A stretch of 31,215 bases of DNA from Lingula anatina (Eukaryota > Brachiopoda > Lingulata > Lingulida > Lingulidae), in NCBI RefSeq assembly GCF_001039355.2, contig NW_019775922.1, forward strand, positions 135,523 to 166,737, given 5' to 3'. The translations under genes were made by a program, and so were the position numbers. Shown here in pieces: positions 1-8,231 of this stretch (positions are counted from its first letter, which is position 1; every line of letters begins with the position of its first letter). The notes beneath the pieces were generated by a model. The model worked only from the letters and a program-made list of their open reading frames with translations. It was not told the origin of the DNA and did no database searches.

Positions 1-63
1 AAAAAAAACAAAAATTTTTAAAGAGTAAAAAAAAAAAAAAAAATGTAAAAAAAAAAAAAAAAA

Positions 64-113
<50 letters not shown>

Positions 114-137
114 ACATGGAACATACAAATTAAACTT
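1..137. repeat. Poly(A)-rich low-complexity DNA
   Basis: The first 110 bases are almost pure A with a few interruptions, followed by about 27 bases of unremarkable sequence before the truncated 5' LTR. I see no gene. Such a run can be a real A-tract or an assembly edge. Its position next to an LTR that lacks its expected first bases makes the local assembly suspect. Confidence 0.85.
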
Positions 138-346
138 ACGGGCATGTTTATGTCTCGATCTGAAAAGGCAGATCACATGACTGGACTGATAGCGAGACTG
201 ACTGACAGATAGTTTTTAGCCGGACTTCTACATGAAGAGACGTGCTATCCAAGAAATTAAGAAAGTGACAATTTGGTTCAAGCTAAAGAGCTTTAAAGGT
301 AAGAAACATACTATTACCTTAAATAGAATCCAAAGGGAATTCTACA
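138..346 (+). repeat. 5' LTR (lacks its first ~10 bases)
   Basis: Bases 138-346 match 7280-7488 with a single difference (C143 versus T7285). The 3' copy begins ten bases earlier with TGTAGTGCCA right after a purine tract. Those ten bases are not present here, where unrelated sequence ending in AAACTT precedes the match. The repeat ends in ...TTCTACA, the usual CA end, one base before the primer-binding site. No TATA box is obvious. Confidence 0.9.
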
Positions 347-347
347 T

Positions 348-365
348 TGGCGACAAGGAAGCACG
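348..365 (+). other. Primer-binding site (PBS)
   Basis: TGGCGACAAGGAAGCACG begins one base after the CA end of the 5' LTR. TGG complements the CCA tail of a tRNA, and TGGCGAC is a common opening of Gypsy-group PBSs. I cannot assign the tRNA with certainty by eye. Confidence 0.75.
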
Positions 366-612
366 AACTCACGTAGCTTTAGTAAAATTCAAAAAAGAAA
401 AAATTGTGAGGACACGAGGTTAGTGGTGAAAGCGCCCGTCACTCGTGTATTAGAATTCACTCGGTCAGCGATATAACAATAATATACTGTCAGTGGGTGC
501 TGTTAGTATTATTGTGTATTGTGTTAGTGCTATCTAGGTTGTTTTGTCTTTTTTGAATCTTATTTTTGGGTATTCGTTGTAATTTCGTTCAAAAGTGAAC
601 ACTATTCTCAAA

Positions 613-2256
613 ATGGCGGGTCACGTGGATAGATTCTACATCAATTATGCCACTGACCTTCAACTTCAAGACATATCCGATGTCACATCAGGGCAGGCCC
701 GAATGTTATATTTGTTAAGAGCTCAAAGGGGTAACTTAACAAAAGATTTGGTAGAGGAATGGTTGGAAGTTCAGTTGTCTCCTTTAGCCCTTAGTGTGAT
801 AGATTTTTCCCCTAACCCTCATTTATCGGGGTCAGCAGATTCTAGGTCATCTTGGATACCAAATTTAGGTCAGAATTGGTTATGGCAATCTGCTAAAAAG
901 TTGTTTAGTTGGGGGAAAAGGAAAACGACTGTTTTAAATACAACAAATCCCTTTCAGTCTGTGGCTAAAAATTATGAGACTAGTGAAAGCACTTTTCTCA
1001 AAACTCCACCCCAGAGGGGACTTTTTCCATCCAACCCTGAGGTTCAAAGGAACTCAACTAACCCTCAATTACAAAATGTTGCTGTCTACCCTGAGGTTCA
1101 AAGAAATCCGACTGGTTCAAATTTTCAAAATGTTGCTGTCTACCCTGAGGTTCATAGAAATCTGAATGGTCCACATTTTCAAAATGTTGCTGTCTACCCT
1201 GAGGTTCATAGAAATCTGAATGGTCCACATTTTCAGAATGTTACATCCAATGTCAACCCTGAGGTTCAAAGGAACTCAAATATACCACATTTGCAAAGTT
1301 TTTCAACCAGTGTCAACCCTGAGGTTCAAAGGAACCAGACTAGTCCACATTTTCAAAATTTTTCAGCCAGTGACAACCCTGAGATTCAAAGGAATCTAAT
1401 TAACCCTCATTTTCAAAATTTCTCAGCCAACCCTGAGGTTCAAAGGAACCAAAATAACCCCATTTTTGTCAATTCAAATTTTGGCCCTAATATTGCAAGT
1501 ACACCAGCTTTTCCCATTAACGCAATGGGAGGGGAGGATTATTATCATTCACAAGAATCCCCCATGCAAATAGATCAACCTACAATTCCAAATATTTCTG
1601 CATCTAGACGTAAGGTATGCCCTCCAAAAAATCTAACTTTCAATGGAAAGACAAGCTGGGCAGCCTTTAAACTAGTATTTTTAAGGCATGCAGAAAGAGA
1701 GGGTTGGGATTCAGGTATGTGTTTGGATGGACTTTGTTTATGCCTCACAGAAAAAGCACAAGAGTGTTGTGCGAATGTGACCAAACGGGAAGGCATGTTG
1801 ACCTACAAGAGCCTCTTAGAAGAATTGGAGATGTGCTATGGAGAAACGGACACACCAGTGATTGTGCGTTCGCGACTCCATAATTCACTACAGAGTGAAA
1901 CTGAATCAGTGGATGAATGGGGTGTGCGCGTTCTAAGGCTCGCGTCACAAGCCTACCCCAGCTTGCCTAAATCATTTGTGGACTCAGAGGCTGTTAACAG
2001 ATTCTGCGCTGGAATGTTGGATACAGAAGCTGGACAAGCCATTTACATGCAACGTCCTCAAACCTTACATGAAGCTATGCAATTAGCTAAAATGCATAGA
2101 GAACTTAAGGTCACCATGGAGACAAAGAAGGGGCGCACTATGACCAAAAGGGTTAATAGTGTGACACAACAGCCTGATATGAAAGATGAAAAGTCATCCA
2201 GTAATATCTCTGAGATGGTAACTTTTAAAGAATGCAAAATGCACTTAAAGAAATAG
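613..2256 (+). CDS. gag: gag polyprotein, first segment (repeat-rich N-terminus and capsid region)
   Basis: Structural protein that would assemble the virus-like particle and package element RNA. I start it at the ATG at 613, which has a good context (AAAATGG); the frame is also open from a GTG at 595, but that is not a likely eukaryotic start. The 547 codons hold a leucine-rich N-terminal part (about residues 1-70), then eight 18- or 20-residue repeats built around NPEVQRN or YPEVHRN (codons from 1033 to about 1480). A conserved retrotransposon-gag/capsid-like domain follows, about residues 335-510, with tryptophans in NGKTSWAAF and VDEWGVRVL. The frame stops at 2254-2256 before the zinc knuckle, which lies in the -1 frame. 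The leader from LTR to ATG is 266 bases. The family call is firm; whether the frame break is real is not. Confidence 0.88.
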   Translation: MAGHVDRFYINYATDLQLQDISDVTSGQARMLYLLRAQRGNLTKDLVEEWLEVQLSPLALSVIDFSPNPHLSGSADSRSSWIPNLGQNWLWQSAKKLFSWGKRKTTVLNTTNPFQSVAKNYETSESTFLKTPPQRGLFPSNPEVQRNSTNPQLQNVAVYPEVQRNPTGSNFQNVAVYPEVHRNLNGPHFQNVAVYPEVHRNLNGPHFQNVTSNVNPEVQRNSNIPHLQSFSTSVNPEVQRNQTSPHFQNFSASDNPEIQRNLINPHFQNFSANPEVQRNQNNPIFVNSNFGPNIASTPAFPINAMGGEDYYHSQESPMQIDQPTIPNISASRRKVCPPKNLTFNGKTSWAAFKLVFLRHAEREGWDSGMCLDGLCLCLTEKAQECCANVTKREGMLTYKSLLEELEMCYGETDTPVIVRSRLHNSLQSETESVDEWGVRVLRLASQAYPSLPKSFVDSEAVNRFCAGMLDTEAGQAIYMQRPQTLHEAMQLAKMHRELKVTMETKKGRTMTKRVNSVTQQPDMKDEKSSSNISEMVTFKECKMHLKK

Positions 2257-2456
2257 CACAACAATTGAATCAAAGACCAATGACCGGTGGGGGTGGCGTA
2301 ATTCAAAGGAATTATAACCCCAATCCATCTTATGCAGGTAGAGGACGTGGCAGAGGTAGAGGGTATGTAAATTGTTTTTCCTGCGGAGCTGGAGGTCATT
2401 TTGCCAGAGAATGTCCATCTAATCCACAGGGAAATGGCAGAGGGTCGGGGAAATAG
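2229..2456 (+). CDS. gag: gag nucleocapsid segment with CCHC zinc knuckle (-1 frame)
   Basis: Continuation of gag in the -1 frame, open from 2229 (a stop at 2226-2228 closes it upstream) to the TAG at 2454-2456. It encodes a helical stretch, then an arginine/glycine-rich basic stretch (GRGRGRGRGY) and a classical C-x2-C-x4-H-x4-C knuckle in CFSCGAGGHFAREC, which binds RNA in retroelement nucleocapsids. It overlaps the end of the first gag frame by 28 bases. The amino-acid logic suggests the two segments were once continuous with one more A in the GAATG run near 2230. Programmed -1 shifting is possible, but no canonical heptamer is visible in the overlap. Confidence 0.82.
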   Translation, partial: RMQNALKEIAQQLNQRPMTGGGGVIQRNYNPNPSYAGRGRGRGRGYVNCFSCGAGGHFARECPSNPQGNGRGSGK

Positions 2457-5400
2457 GCCAACCCTCGACCCATGAATCAACAGGCCCAGACGTCAGGGAA
2501 AAGCCCTGCTTTAAGCCTCTTAAGAAGATGAATTCAGCACCCAGTCATTCCTCTCCATTAAAAGTAATGGAAGGAAATGAAATGTTAATGATGCAGAGAA
2601 AGAAAGAAGTCAAAAGTAAAGAGGGAAAACCAGCACCCAGTCATTCCTCTCCATTAAAAGTAATGGAAGGAGATGAGAATTTAATAATGCAGAAAAACAG
2701 AGGAGTCAAAAGTGACACATCTGTAGTAGTGTTATGTAATATTGGTTTAACATCCTGCTTAACACTCAATGTACAAGTGGGAGATAAGAAGATTAAAGCT
2801 GTAGTGGATACCGCAGCCGATGTAACTATACTGTCCGATCGAGTATATAAAAGTATGAAGAATCCTCCAAGAAAATTGAATGATGTGAAAATGTTATGCG
2901 CAGGACGTAACATGACCATGGAGGGATTCACTGCAGGGCCATTGAAATTAAAAATAGGAAATAAGTGGTACCGAGAGCAAGTGTATGTGGCACCTATAGA
3001 ACAGGATATGTTACTTGGATTTGATCTTCAAACCCAAAGGGGTCAAGCTATATTAGACACCCATCATAGAACTCTGCATTACGATGGCATGACATTAACC
3101 ATGGGTAGTGACCCAAAGGGGACATCTCCACAGGTGGCGAGAGTAAAAGTACTCAAACGTCAAGTAATACCTCCAAACTCAATCGTAAAAGTACGATGTG
3201 TAATGGATGTGGACTTAATTGACTATGTCATCGAGCCAACAGAAGGGATGAAAGGTAAATTCCTAATACCTAGGGTAATTCGTAATGCAGGGACAGAGCC
3301 CATCATGGTACTAATTAACCCTAGTTACCGTCATCGCCTATTAAAGAAAGGTGCTGAAATAGGAAGGGCTTTTGTTTATGATCAAATAATGACGCCTGGG
3401 AAAGAAGAAGAGCAGGTAATGTTACCATCATGTAATACTTGCTATGATATACCAGAGCATAAAGATGCAACTAAACTAGCAAAGGCTACTTTAGAAAAAC
3501 ATGCAACTTCTAAGAAAAGAAATCCAGTCACCAAAAGGGTGAATAAAATCACCATAGATGAAAATGAGATCAATGATAAGATGTATGTACCACCCCACTT
3601 ACAACAGGTGTTTAAAGAATCTTGCACTGAGCTAAAAGTAGGTCAGTGTGAGCAATTAGCACAAGTACTGAGAGAATACCAGGACGTTTTCGCAAAGGAT
3701 GAATTCGACCTAGGCAATTTTACAGCGATAGAACATGTGATAGAGACTAGTGGTGCGAAACCTATAAAACAACGAATGAGACGGACACCAATTTGTTTTG
3801 CAGAGGAAGAAGGGGCTCACTTGCAAAAAATGTTACAAGCTGGTGTGATTAAAGAATCCACATCAGATTGGGCATCACCTCCAGTGTTAATTCGGAAGAA
3901 AGACGGATCTGTTCGATGGTGTATTGATTATCGTGCACTTAACGAAGTGACGGTAAAGGATGTGTTTCCATTACCACTGGTGGATGACTGCCTTGATACA
4001 TTATCAGGTAATGTCTATTTTTCCAAGCTAGATGCCAACTCAGCTTATTGGCAGGTGCCAATAAGGGAAGAAGACAGGAAAAAGACAGCCTTTATAACCA
4101 AGTATGGCCTATATGAACATGTGAGGATGGCTTTTGGTTTATGTGGAGCACCTGCGACTTATGCCAGGATTATGAATCTGGTTTTTAGAGGAATGACATG
4201 GGAAACTGTGCTAGCTTTCCTGGATGATATAGTGGTTCTAGGAAAGTCTTTTAATGATCATTTAAAGAACTTAAGAGAAGCCCTCACCAGATTCCGAACT
4301 TATGGACTGAAATTAAAGCCTAAAAAGTGTGCATTTTTACAAAAGAAAATTGAATTTTTAGGTCGCACAGTAACAGGGGATACTCTGGCTGTATCAGATC
4401 ATGATGTAAAAATTGTAAAGGACTGGCCAACTCCGCAAACTTCAAAGGAAGTGGAAAGATTTATGGGCCTAGCTAACTATCACAGGGCTTTTATTAAAGA
4501 TTTCAGCAAAATTGCTACACCACTGTATGCAGTGACTGGAAAGAAGAACTTCCAATGGGAAGAAAAACAGGAAGTAGCCTTTAATTGCTTAAAAGAAGCA
4601 TTAACTACTCCTCCTGTTCTCGCAGTGCCAACGGGAACTGACGAGTTTATATTAGATACTGATGCCAGCGAATATGCCATAGGAGCTGAATTAATTCAGG
4701 TTCAGAATGGACAGGAGAAGGTGATTGCATATGGCAGTTATGGTCTCACTAAAGAGCAGAGACGTTACTGCACAACTCGTAAAGAACTACTGGCAGTTGT
4801 AAGATTCACTCGACAGTTCAGACATTACTTACTGGGAAAGCCGTTTAAAGTAAGGACTGACCATTCAAGCTTAAGATGGTTGATGAGATTTCGGGAGCCG
4901 CAGGGACAGTTAGCGCGATGGATGGAAGAGTTATCGCTATACAATATGGTGTTATCCCATAGAGCGGGGCGTAAACATGGGAATGCTGATGCATTGTCTA
5001 GAGTTAGCCATACCGGGCAGTGTGTCAACATAAGCACCAAAGGGCGGCTGGTTGACCTACAGTGTGGTGGGTGTGATTATTGTAAGCGGGCTCAGAAGAA
5101 CTGGGCCAGGTTTGAAGAAGATGTGGATGATGTGGTGCCATTGGCAACTCGGGGAGCTAATAGCCAAAGGGCAATAGACATCCAGGGTGAAGATTTCTCA
5201 TCAGACCAGATATGCGACAATGGCAAGACAGTCTATACAGTAACGGTAGACTCAGAAAGGGAGTATACTGAACCAGAAGTGCTGGGAGAAAGAGTAGATG
5301 GTATTCCAGAGGAAAGTATAGATGATATGCCAGAATTTAAAGTTATGCAGTGCATAATTGACAACATTCCGTGGGATCCAGGAGAATTAATTCAGGTGAA

Positions 5401-5698
5401 TATGGTAAAGACCAATCACCAGGCACCAGGGAGAGCTACTCAGAAAGCTGATGATAGCTCTTCACACTTGACCAGTTGGGGTTATTCTGTTGATGAAGTA
5501 AAACAGGCACCGTCAGCAGACAGTGAGTTGAAGTTGATTGGCTACTACACTAGTAGTGCAACAGACCGTGGAACGCACTCGTACATGACACGCTTGTATG
5601 TCGCATACAGCACGGCCGAGTCTTTTGTTCTACGCGCTAGCCGTGGTTTAATGATATCTTGTATTGGTGTGATCCAATTAGTGAGGATAAAAGGTTAG
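2423..5698 (+). CDS. pol: pol segment 1: aspartic protease, reverse transcriptase, RNase H
   Basis: Copies the element RNA into DNA and processes the polyproteins. The frame is open from 2423, overlapping the nucleocapsid frame by 34 bases; the first ATG is at 2528, and residue numbers here count from it (1056 codons). Protease: active-site motif AVVDTAADVT with D94, a DTA triplet where DTG or DSG is usual, and the later DMLLGFD (160-166). Reverse transcriptase about 405-615: SKLDANSAYWQ with D502 and the catalytic box AFLDDIVV at 563-570 (FLDD, a common Gypsy form of YxDD). RNase H about 705-825 with D712, E753, D778 and D821 (HGNADALSR). A CGGCDYC cysteine cluster (846-852) and an acidic linker follow. 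The first 64 residues contain a 32-residue tandem duplication (APSHSSPLKVMEG twice). The frame ends inside the integrase lead-in. Confidence 0.93.
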   Translation, partial: STGKWQRVGEIGQPSTHESTGPDVREKPCFKPLKKMNSAPSHSSPLKVMEGNEMLMMQRKKEVKSKEGKPAPSHSSPLKVMEGDENLIMQKNRGVKSDTSVVVLCNIGLTSCLTLNVQVGDKKIKAVVDTAADVTILSDRVYKSMKNPPRKLNDVKMLCAGRNMTMEGFTAGPLKLKIGNKWYREQVYVAPIEQDMLLGFDLQTQRGQAILDTHHRTLHYDGMTLTMGSDPKGTSPQVARVKVLKRQVIPPNSIVKVRCVMDVDLIDYVIEPTEGMKGKFLIPRVIRNAGTEPIMVLINPSYRHRLLKKGAEIGRAFVYDQIMTPGKEEEQVMLPSCNTCYDIPEHKDATKLAKATLEKHATSKKRNPVTKRVNKITIDENEINDKMYVPPHLQQVFKESCTELKVGQCEQLAQVLREYQDVFAKDEFDLGNFTAIEHVIETSGAKPIKQRMRRTPICFAEEEGAHLQKMLQAGVIKESTSDWASPPVLIRKKDGSVRWCIDYRALNEVTVKDVFPLPLVDDCLDTLSGNVYFSKLDANSAYWQVPIREEDRKKTAFITKYGLYEHVRMAFGLCGAPATYARIMNLVFRGMTWETVLAFLDDIVVLGKSFNDHLKNLREALTRFRTYGLKLKPKKCAFLQKKIEFLGRTVTGDTLAVSDHDVKIVKDWPTPQTSKEVERFMGLANYHRAFIKDFSKIATPLYAVTGKKNFQWEEKQEVAFNCLKEALTTPPVLAVPTGTDEFILDTDASEYAIGAELIQVQNGQEKVIAYGSYGLTKEQRRYCTTRKELLAVVRFTRQFRHYLLGKPFKVRTDHSSLRWLMRFREPQGQLARWMEELSLYNMVLSHRAGRKHGNADALSRVSHTGQCVNISTKGRLVDLQCGGCDYCKRAQKNWARFEEDVDDVVPLATRGANSQRAIDIQGEDFSSDQICDNGKTVYTVTVDSEREYTEPEVLGERVDGIPEESIDDMPEFKVMQCIIDNIPWDPGELIQVNMVKTNHQAPGRATQKADDSSSHLTSWGYSVDEVKQAPSADSELKLIGYYTSSATDRGTHSYMTRLYVAYSTAESFVLRASRGLMISCIGVIQLVRIKG

Positions 5699-5775
5699 TG
5701 TTACCCTCCAGTTGGCGTGAGGAGGCCATGAGGATGCATCATTGTTTACCATCTGCAGGGCATCAAGGAGCAAAA
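5641..5775 (+). CDS. pol: pol segment 2: integrase N-terminal lead-in and first half of the HHCC zinc domain
   Basis: A short open stretch in frame 1 reading PWFNDILYWCDPISEDK, then EEAMRMHHCLPSAGHQG. This is the usual pre-integrase lead-in and the two histidines of the integrase zinc-binding domain. It is -1 relative to the RT frame, which runs on to a stop at 5696-5698 without making sense. It must give way to the next frame near the AAAA run at 5772-5775, where RTKERLKERFYW resumes one frame over. A TAG at 5638-5640 closes it upstream. Confidence 0.8.
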
Positions 5776-7001
5776 GGACTAAAGAGCGCCTTAAAGAAAG
5801 ATTTTACTGGTACGGCATGGGCCGTGAAATTGATAACTTTGTCATGGGATGCCCGAGATGTAATCAGAATAAAAAGTCATCAAGACAGGGAAAAGTCCCT
5901 CTTAGAGAATTCCAGGCAGGTGCACCCATGGAGAGAGTACACTTAGATTTCCTTGGCCCTTTGCCAAAGACTGCAAAAGGAAATGAGTATATTTTAATGA
6001 TGGTGGATCAATTTACTAAGTGGGTTGAATGCATTCCACTTCCATCTCAGTCGGCTGAAGAAACTGCAAAGGCAGCTATAGATCAATTTTTCTCTCGTTT
6101 TGGAGTTCCTTTTGAAATTTTTACAGATCAAGGGAGAAATTTTGAATCAAAATTATTTTTAGAAGTGTGCCGGGTTTTAGGAATCTATAAAGCACGAACA
6201 ACACCATACCGTCCCTCAAGTAACGGTCAAGTAGAACGCTACAATCGGACATTGATGGATGCAGTGAGGTGTTTTACAGAAAAGTCACAGAATACGTGGG
6301 ATGTGAATTTGCAACAAATAGCTGGAGCATTAAGGGCTTCAGTTAACAGGATGACCGGATTCACAGCAAACAGACTAATGTTAGGTCGTGAGGTGAATGC
6401 ACCTGCTGACTTAATGTTTCCTCAAAGGAGGAGTGATAATGGTGATCCAGAAAATTATGCTGCACAGTTAGCTGAAGATATGAAGGAGGCACATGAAATT
6501 GCTCGCAGAAAGCTGCAATTAGCTTCTAAACGTATGAAAAGAGATTATGATCTCAGGATACTGGAGAGAACATATGAGGTTGGTGATGCAGTGTATATAT
6601 TGGACACTGCAGATATTAAAGGCAAATGTAGGAAATTATGTCCACCATGGAAAGGACCTGGAGTGATTGTAGCCAAATTAAGTTCTAACTTATTCCGAGT
6701 GAAGGTTAGAAATGCAGTGTTTGTGGCCAATCATGACCGACTTAAGCCATGTAAAGACACGGAATTACCACAGTGGATTGGACATTGGAGGAAAAATCCA
6801 GAGAGTCATGCGACCCGAAGGGGTGATGACAGAGTCTACTGTAACTGCCGACAGCCATGGCACGGTAGATTTATGATACAGTGTGACTTCTGTGGTGAAT
6901 GGTACCATGGCTCCTGTGTGAATGTGACTGCTACTGATGCCTTGGAGATTAATAAATATAAATGTCCGGATTGTTTACGCCGAGCAAAAGTGCTGGTGTA
7001 A
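5742..7001 (+). CDS. pol: pol segment 3: integrase catalytic core, GPY/F-like region and C-terminal PHD finger
   Basis: Integrase inserts the DNA copy into the genome. The 419-codon frame (meaningful from about 5775) carries the CPRC cysteines of the zinc domain (37-40) and the DD35E triad D69 (VHLDFLGP), D129 (IFTDQGRNF) and E165 (NGQVERYNR), with exactly 35 residues between the second D and E. An SH3-like GPY/F-type tail follows around 275-338 (PPWKGPG, NHDRLKPC). After a short linker comes a complete C4HC3 PHD finger: C367, C369, C381, C384, H389, C392, C408, C411, ending eight residues before the stop. It resembles histone-H3-tail-reading PHD fingers of the KDM7/PHF8 type, including a Tyr next to the first Cys, RFMI before the third, and EWYHGSC. 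This is where many Gypsy elements carry a chromodomain. The histone target is inferred. Confidence 0.92.
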   Translation: MFTICRASRSKRTKERLKERFYWYGMGREIDNFVMGCPRCNQNKKSSRQGKVPLREFQAGAPMERVHLDFLGPLPKTAKGNEYILMMVDQFTKWVECIPLPSQSAEETAKAAIDQFFSRFGVPFEIFTDQGRNFESKLFLEVCRVLGIYKARTTPYRPSSNGQVERYNRTLMDAVRCFTEKSQNTWDVNLQQIAGALRASVNRMTGFTANRLMLGREVNAPADLMFPQRRSDNGDPENYAAQLAEDMKEAHEIARRKLQLASKRMKRDYDLRILERTYEVGDAVYILDTADIKGKCRKLCPPWKGPGVIVAKLSSNLFRVKVRNAVFVANHDRLKPCKDTELPQWIGHWRKNPESHATRRGDDRVYCNCRQPWHGRFMIQCDFCGEWYHGSCVNVTATDALEINKYKCPDCLRRAKVLV

Positions 7002-7255
7002 AAGAATGTACATTATAGTAAAAGTACTGATTTCAAGGGGCAAGTAGCAGAGGGAGGAGATCCTAGCAAAGGCTAGTATATATGTAGATCGGTTGGCACC
7101 AGAAATGTAATTTGTTTTTCAGGCCAGACTTGGTATGACCTGGTTAGATGGTCGTGGCAGGGGTGTAAGTGACATTCCTGACTGCGAGTACTATGTACAC
7201 AGCCCTGAAAGTGAAGGGAGGTGTCTAGTAAGGTGGGGGTTCAATCTTTTTGGAT
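7002..7255 (+). other. 3' untranslated region of the retrotransposon
   Basis: About 250 bases between the integrase stop and the polypurine tract. No open frame of note and no env-like gene. It is purine-rich in places (GAAGGGAGGTG, AAGGTGGGGG). Confidence 0.7.
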
Positions 7256-7269
7256 AAAGAGGGGAAGAG
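7256..7269 (+). other. Polypurine tract (PPT)
   Basis: AAAGAGGGGAAGAG directly precedes TGTAGTG. An uninterrupted purine run abutting the LTR primes plus-strand DNA synthesis, and it fixes the true LTR start at 7270. Confidence 0.85.
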
Positions 7270-7488
7270 TGTAGTGCCAACGGGTATGTTTATGTCTCGA
7301 TCTGAAAAGGCAGATCACATGACTGGACTGATAGCGAGACTGACTGACAGATAGTTTTTAGCCGGACTTCTACATGAAGAGACGTGCTATCCAAGAAATT
7401 AAGAAAGTGACAATTTGGTTCAAGCTAAAGAGCTTTAAAGGTAAGAAACATACTATTACCTTAAATAGAATCCAAAGGGAATTCTACA
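7270..7488 (+). repeat. 3' LTR (complete, 219 bp)
   Basis: Runs from TGTAGTGCC to ...TTCTACA, giving the standard TG...CA ends. From 7280 on it matches the 5' LTR with one difference. The base after it starts CGACAATTG. With an intact 5' LTR one would expect CGAC or CGACA before the element, and that is not what is found there. Confidence 0.9.
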
Positions 7489-8230
7489 CGACAATTGACA
7501 ATTTTCATGAGTTCCGATCAAAAAGTGATACACTTGTTACGGCCAAAAGCCTTACCGCTTTTTGTACTTTTCAAATGCAAGATTATAAAAAAATTTGGTG
7601 TGTTTAGATTCTTGAACATCTTGGTCGTGGTGTGGTATATATTGCATGGATACTGCTCCAATATTTCTTTAAAAAAATAACCTGATTTGTTCAGAATACC
7701 AATTTTTTACTTTAGTGTTATGGGTAAATGTACCATTTTTGTCTTTACCTTTTTCGTGTTTAAAACTAAAAAGACTTATCATGACAGTTGGTCATCATTT
7801 TTCTTCTCACCATGGTGGGTGGCTTTGGAGTGGTAACTCTATTGTTAAAGTAAGGTGCTCAGTTATTTTGACTGGAAAAGTTTTGCCTCCACCCAGCATT
7901 TTCCATCATGGCGGTCTAATAGGAAGTTTGACTTCACAGTGTCTTTAGTATAGTTATTTTTAACTTATTTTGTCTTCTTTTTACATATATATGTTTTGAT
8001 TCATATTAAACCTTAGAAAAAAGAACACATATGAATCCTGGTGCTTCTTTATTTAAAGTCTAAAGGTTTTAAGTACACCTAGGCTCCACCAATTACTTTA
8101 CCTGTTATCTCACTACACATCTCCCTTTGAGTCAAGGTGTGTAAGACGCACCTTATTGTGTAAAACACGTCTGTAATTAAGGGGTACTTGCTTCTCTACT
8201 TTAATTATACTTCACTACTTTGGCATGTTA
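7489..8230. other. 3' flank of the retrotransposon, no gene recognised
   Basis: AT-rich sequence with short open frames of no recognisable content. Two ATGG-containing stretches near 7810 and 7910 do not extend into a convincing exon. I see no repeat or RNA gene. Confidence 0.5.
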
Positions 8231-8231
8231 G

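Larger units (their letters stand above)
138..7488 (+). mobile_element. Ty3/Gypsy LTR retrotransposon, near full length, with PHD-finger integrase
   Basis: An element of about 7.35 kb with direct terminal repeats, a primer-binding site after the 5' LTR, a purine-rich tract before the 3' LTR, and gag, protease, RT, RNase H and integrase in the order PR-RT-RH-INT that defines Ty3/Gypsy (Metaviridae-type) elements. There is no env-like open frame between integrase and the 3' LTR. The two LTRs differ at one visible position over about 209 bp, so insertion was recent. The coding region is open almost throughout but is split over four segments by -1 frame changes. No target-site duplication can be confirmed, because the first ten bases of the 5' LTR are missing and the flanks do not match. 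Confidence 0.93.

Noticed and set aside
145-346. LTR starting at the TG at 145 (and 7287), giving two equal 202-bp repeats
   Set aside because: The polypurine tract ends at 7269 directly before TGTAGTG, and ACGGG is shared upstream of both TGs, so the true LTR start is 7270 and the 5' copy is truncated.
232-423. Small open frames inside the LTRs (232-423 and 7374-7607)
   Set aside because: They lie in the LTR and run into different flanks; no sign of a protein.
595-612. Gag starting at GTG 595
   Set aside because: Eukaryotic translation would use the ATG at 613, which has a good context.
2223-2229. T TTT AAA as a canonical -1 slippery heptamer for gag
   Set aside because: It does not fit X XXY YYZ, and the -1 frame is closed by a stop at 2226-2228, so a shift there would not reach the zinc knuckle.
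1575-2480. Minus-strand open frames opposite gag, pol and integrase
   Set aside because: Shadows of the coding strand with no recognisable content.
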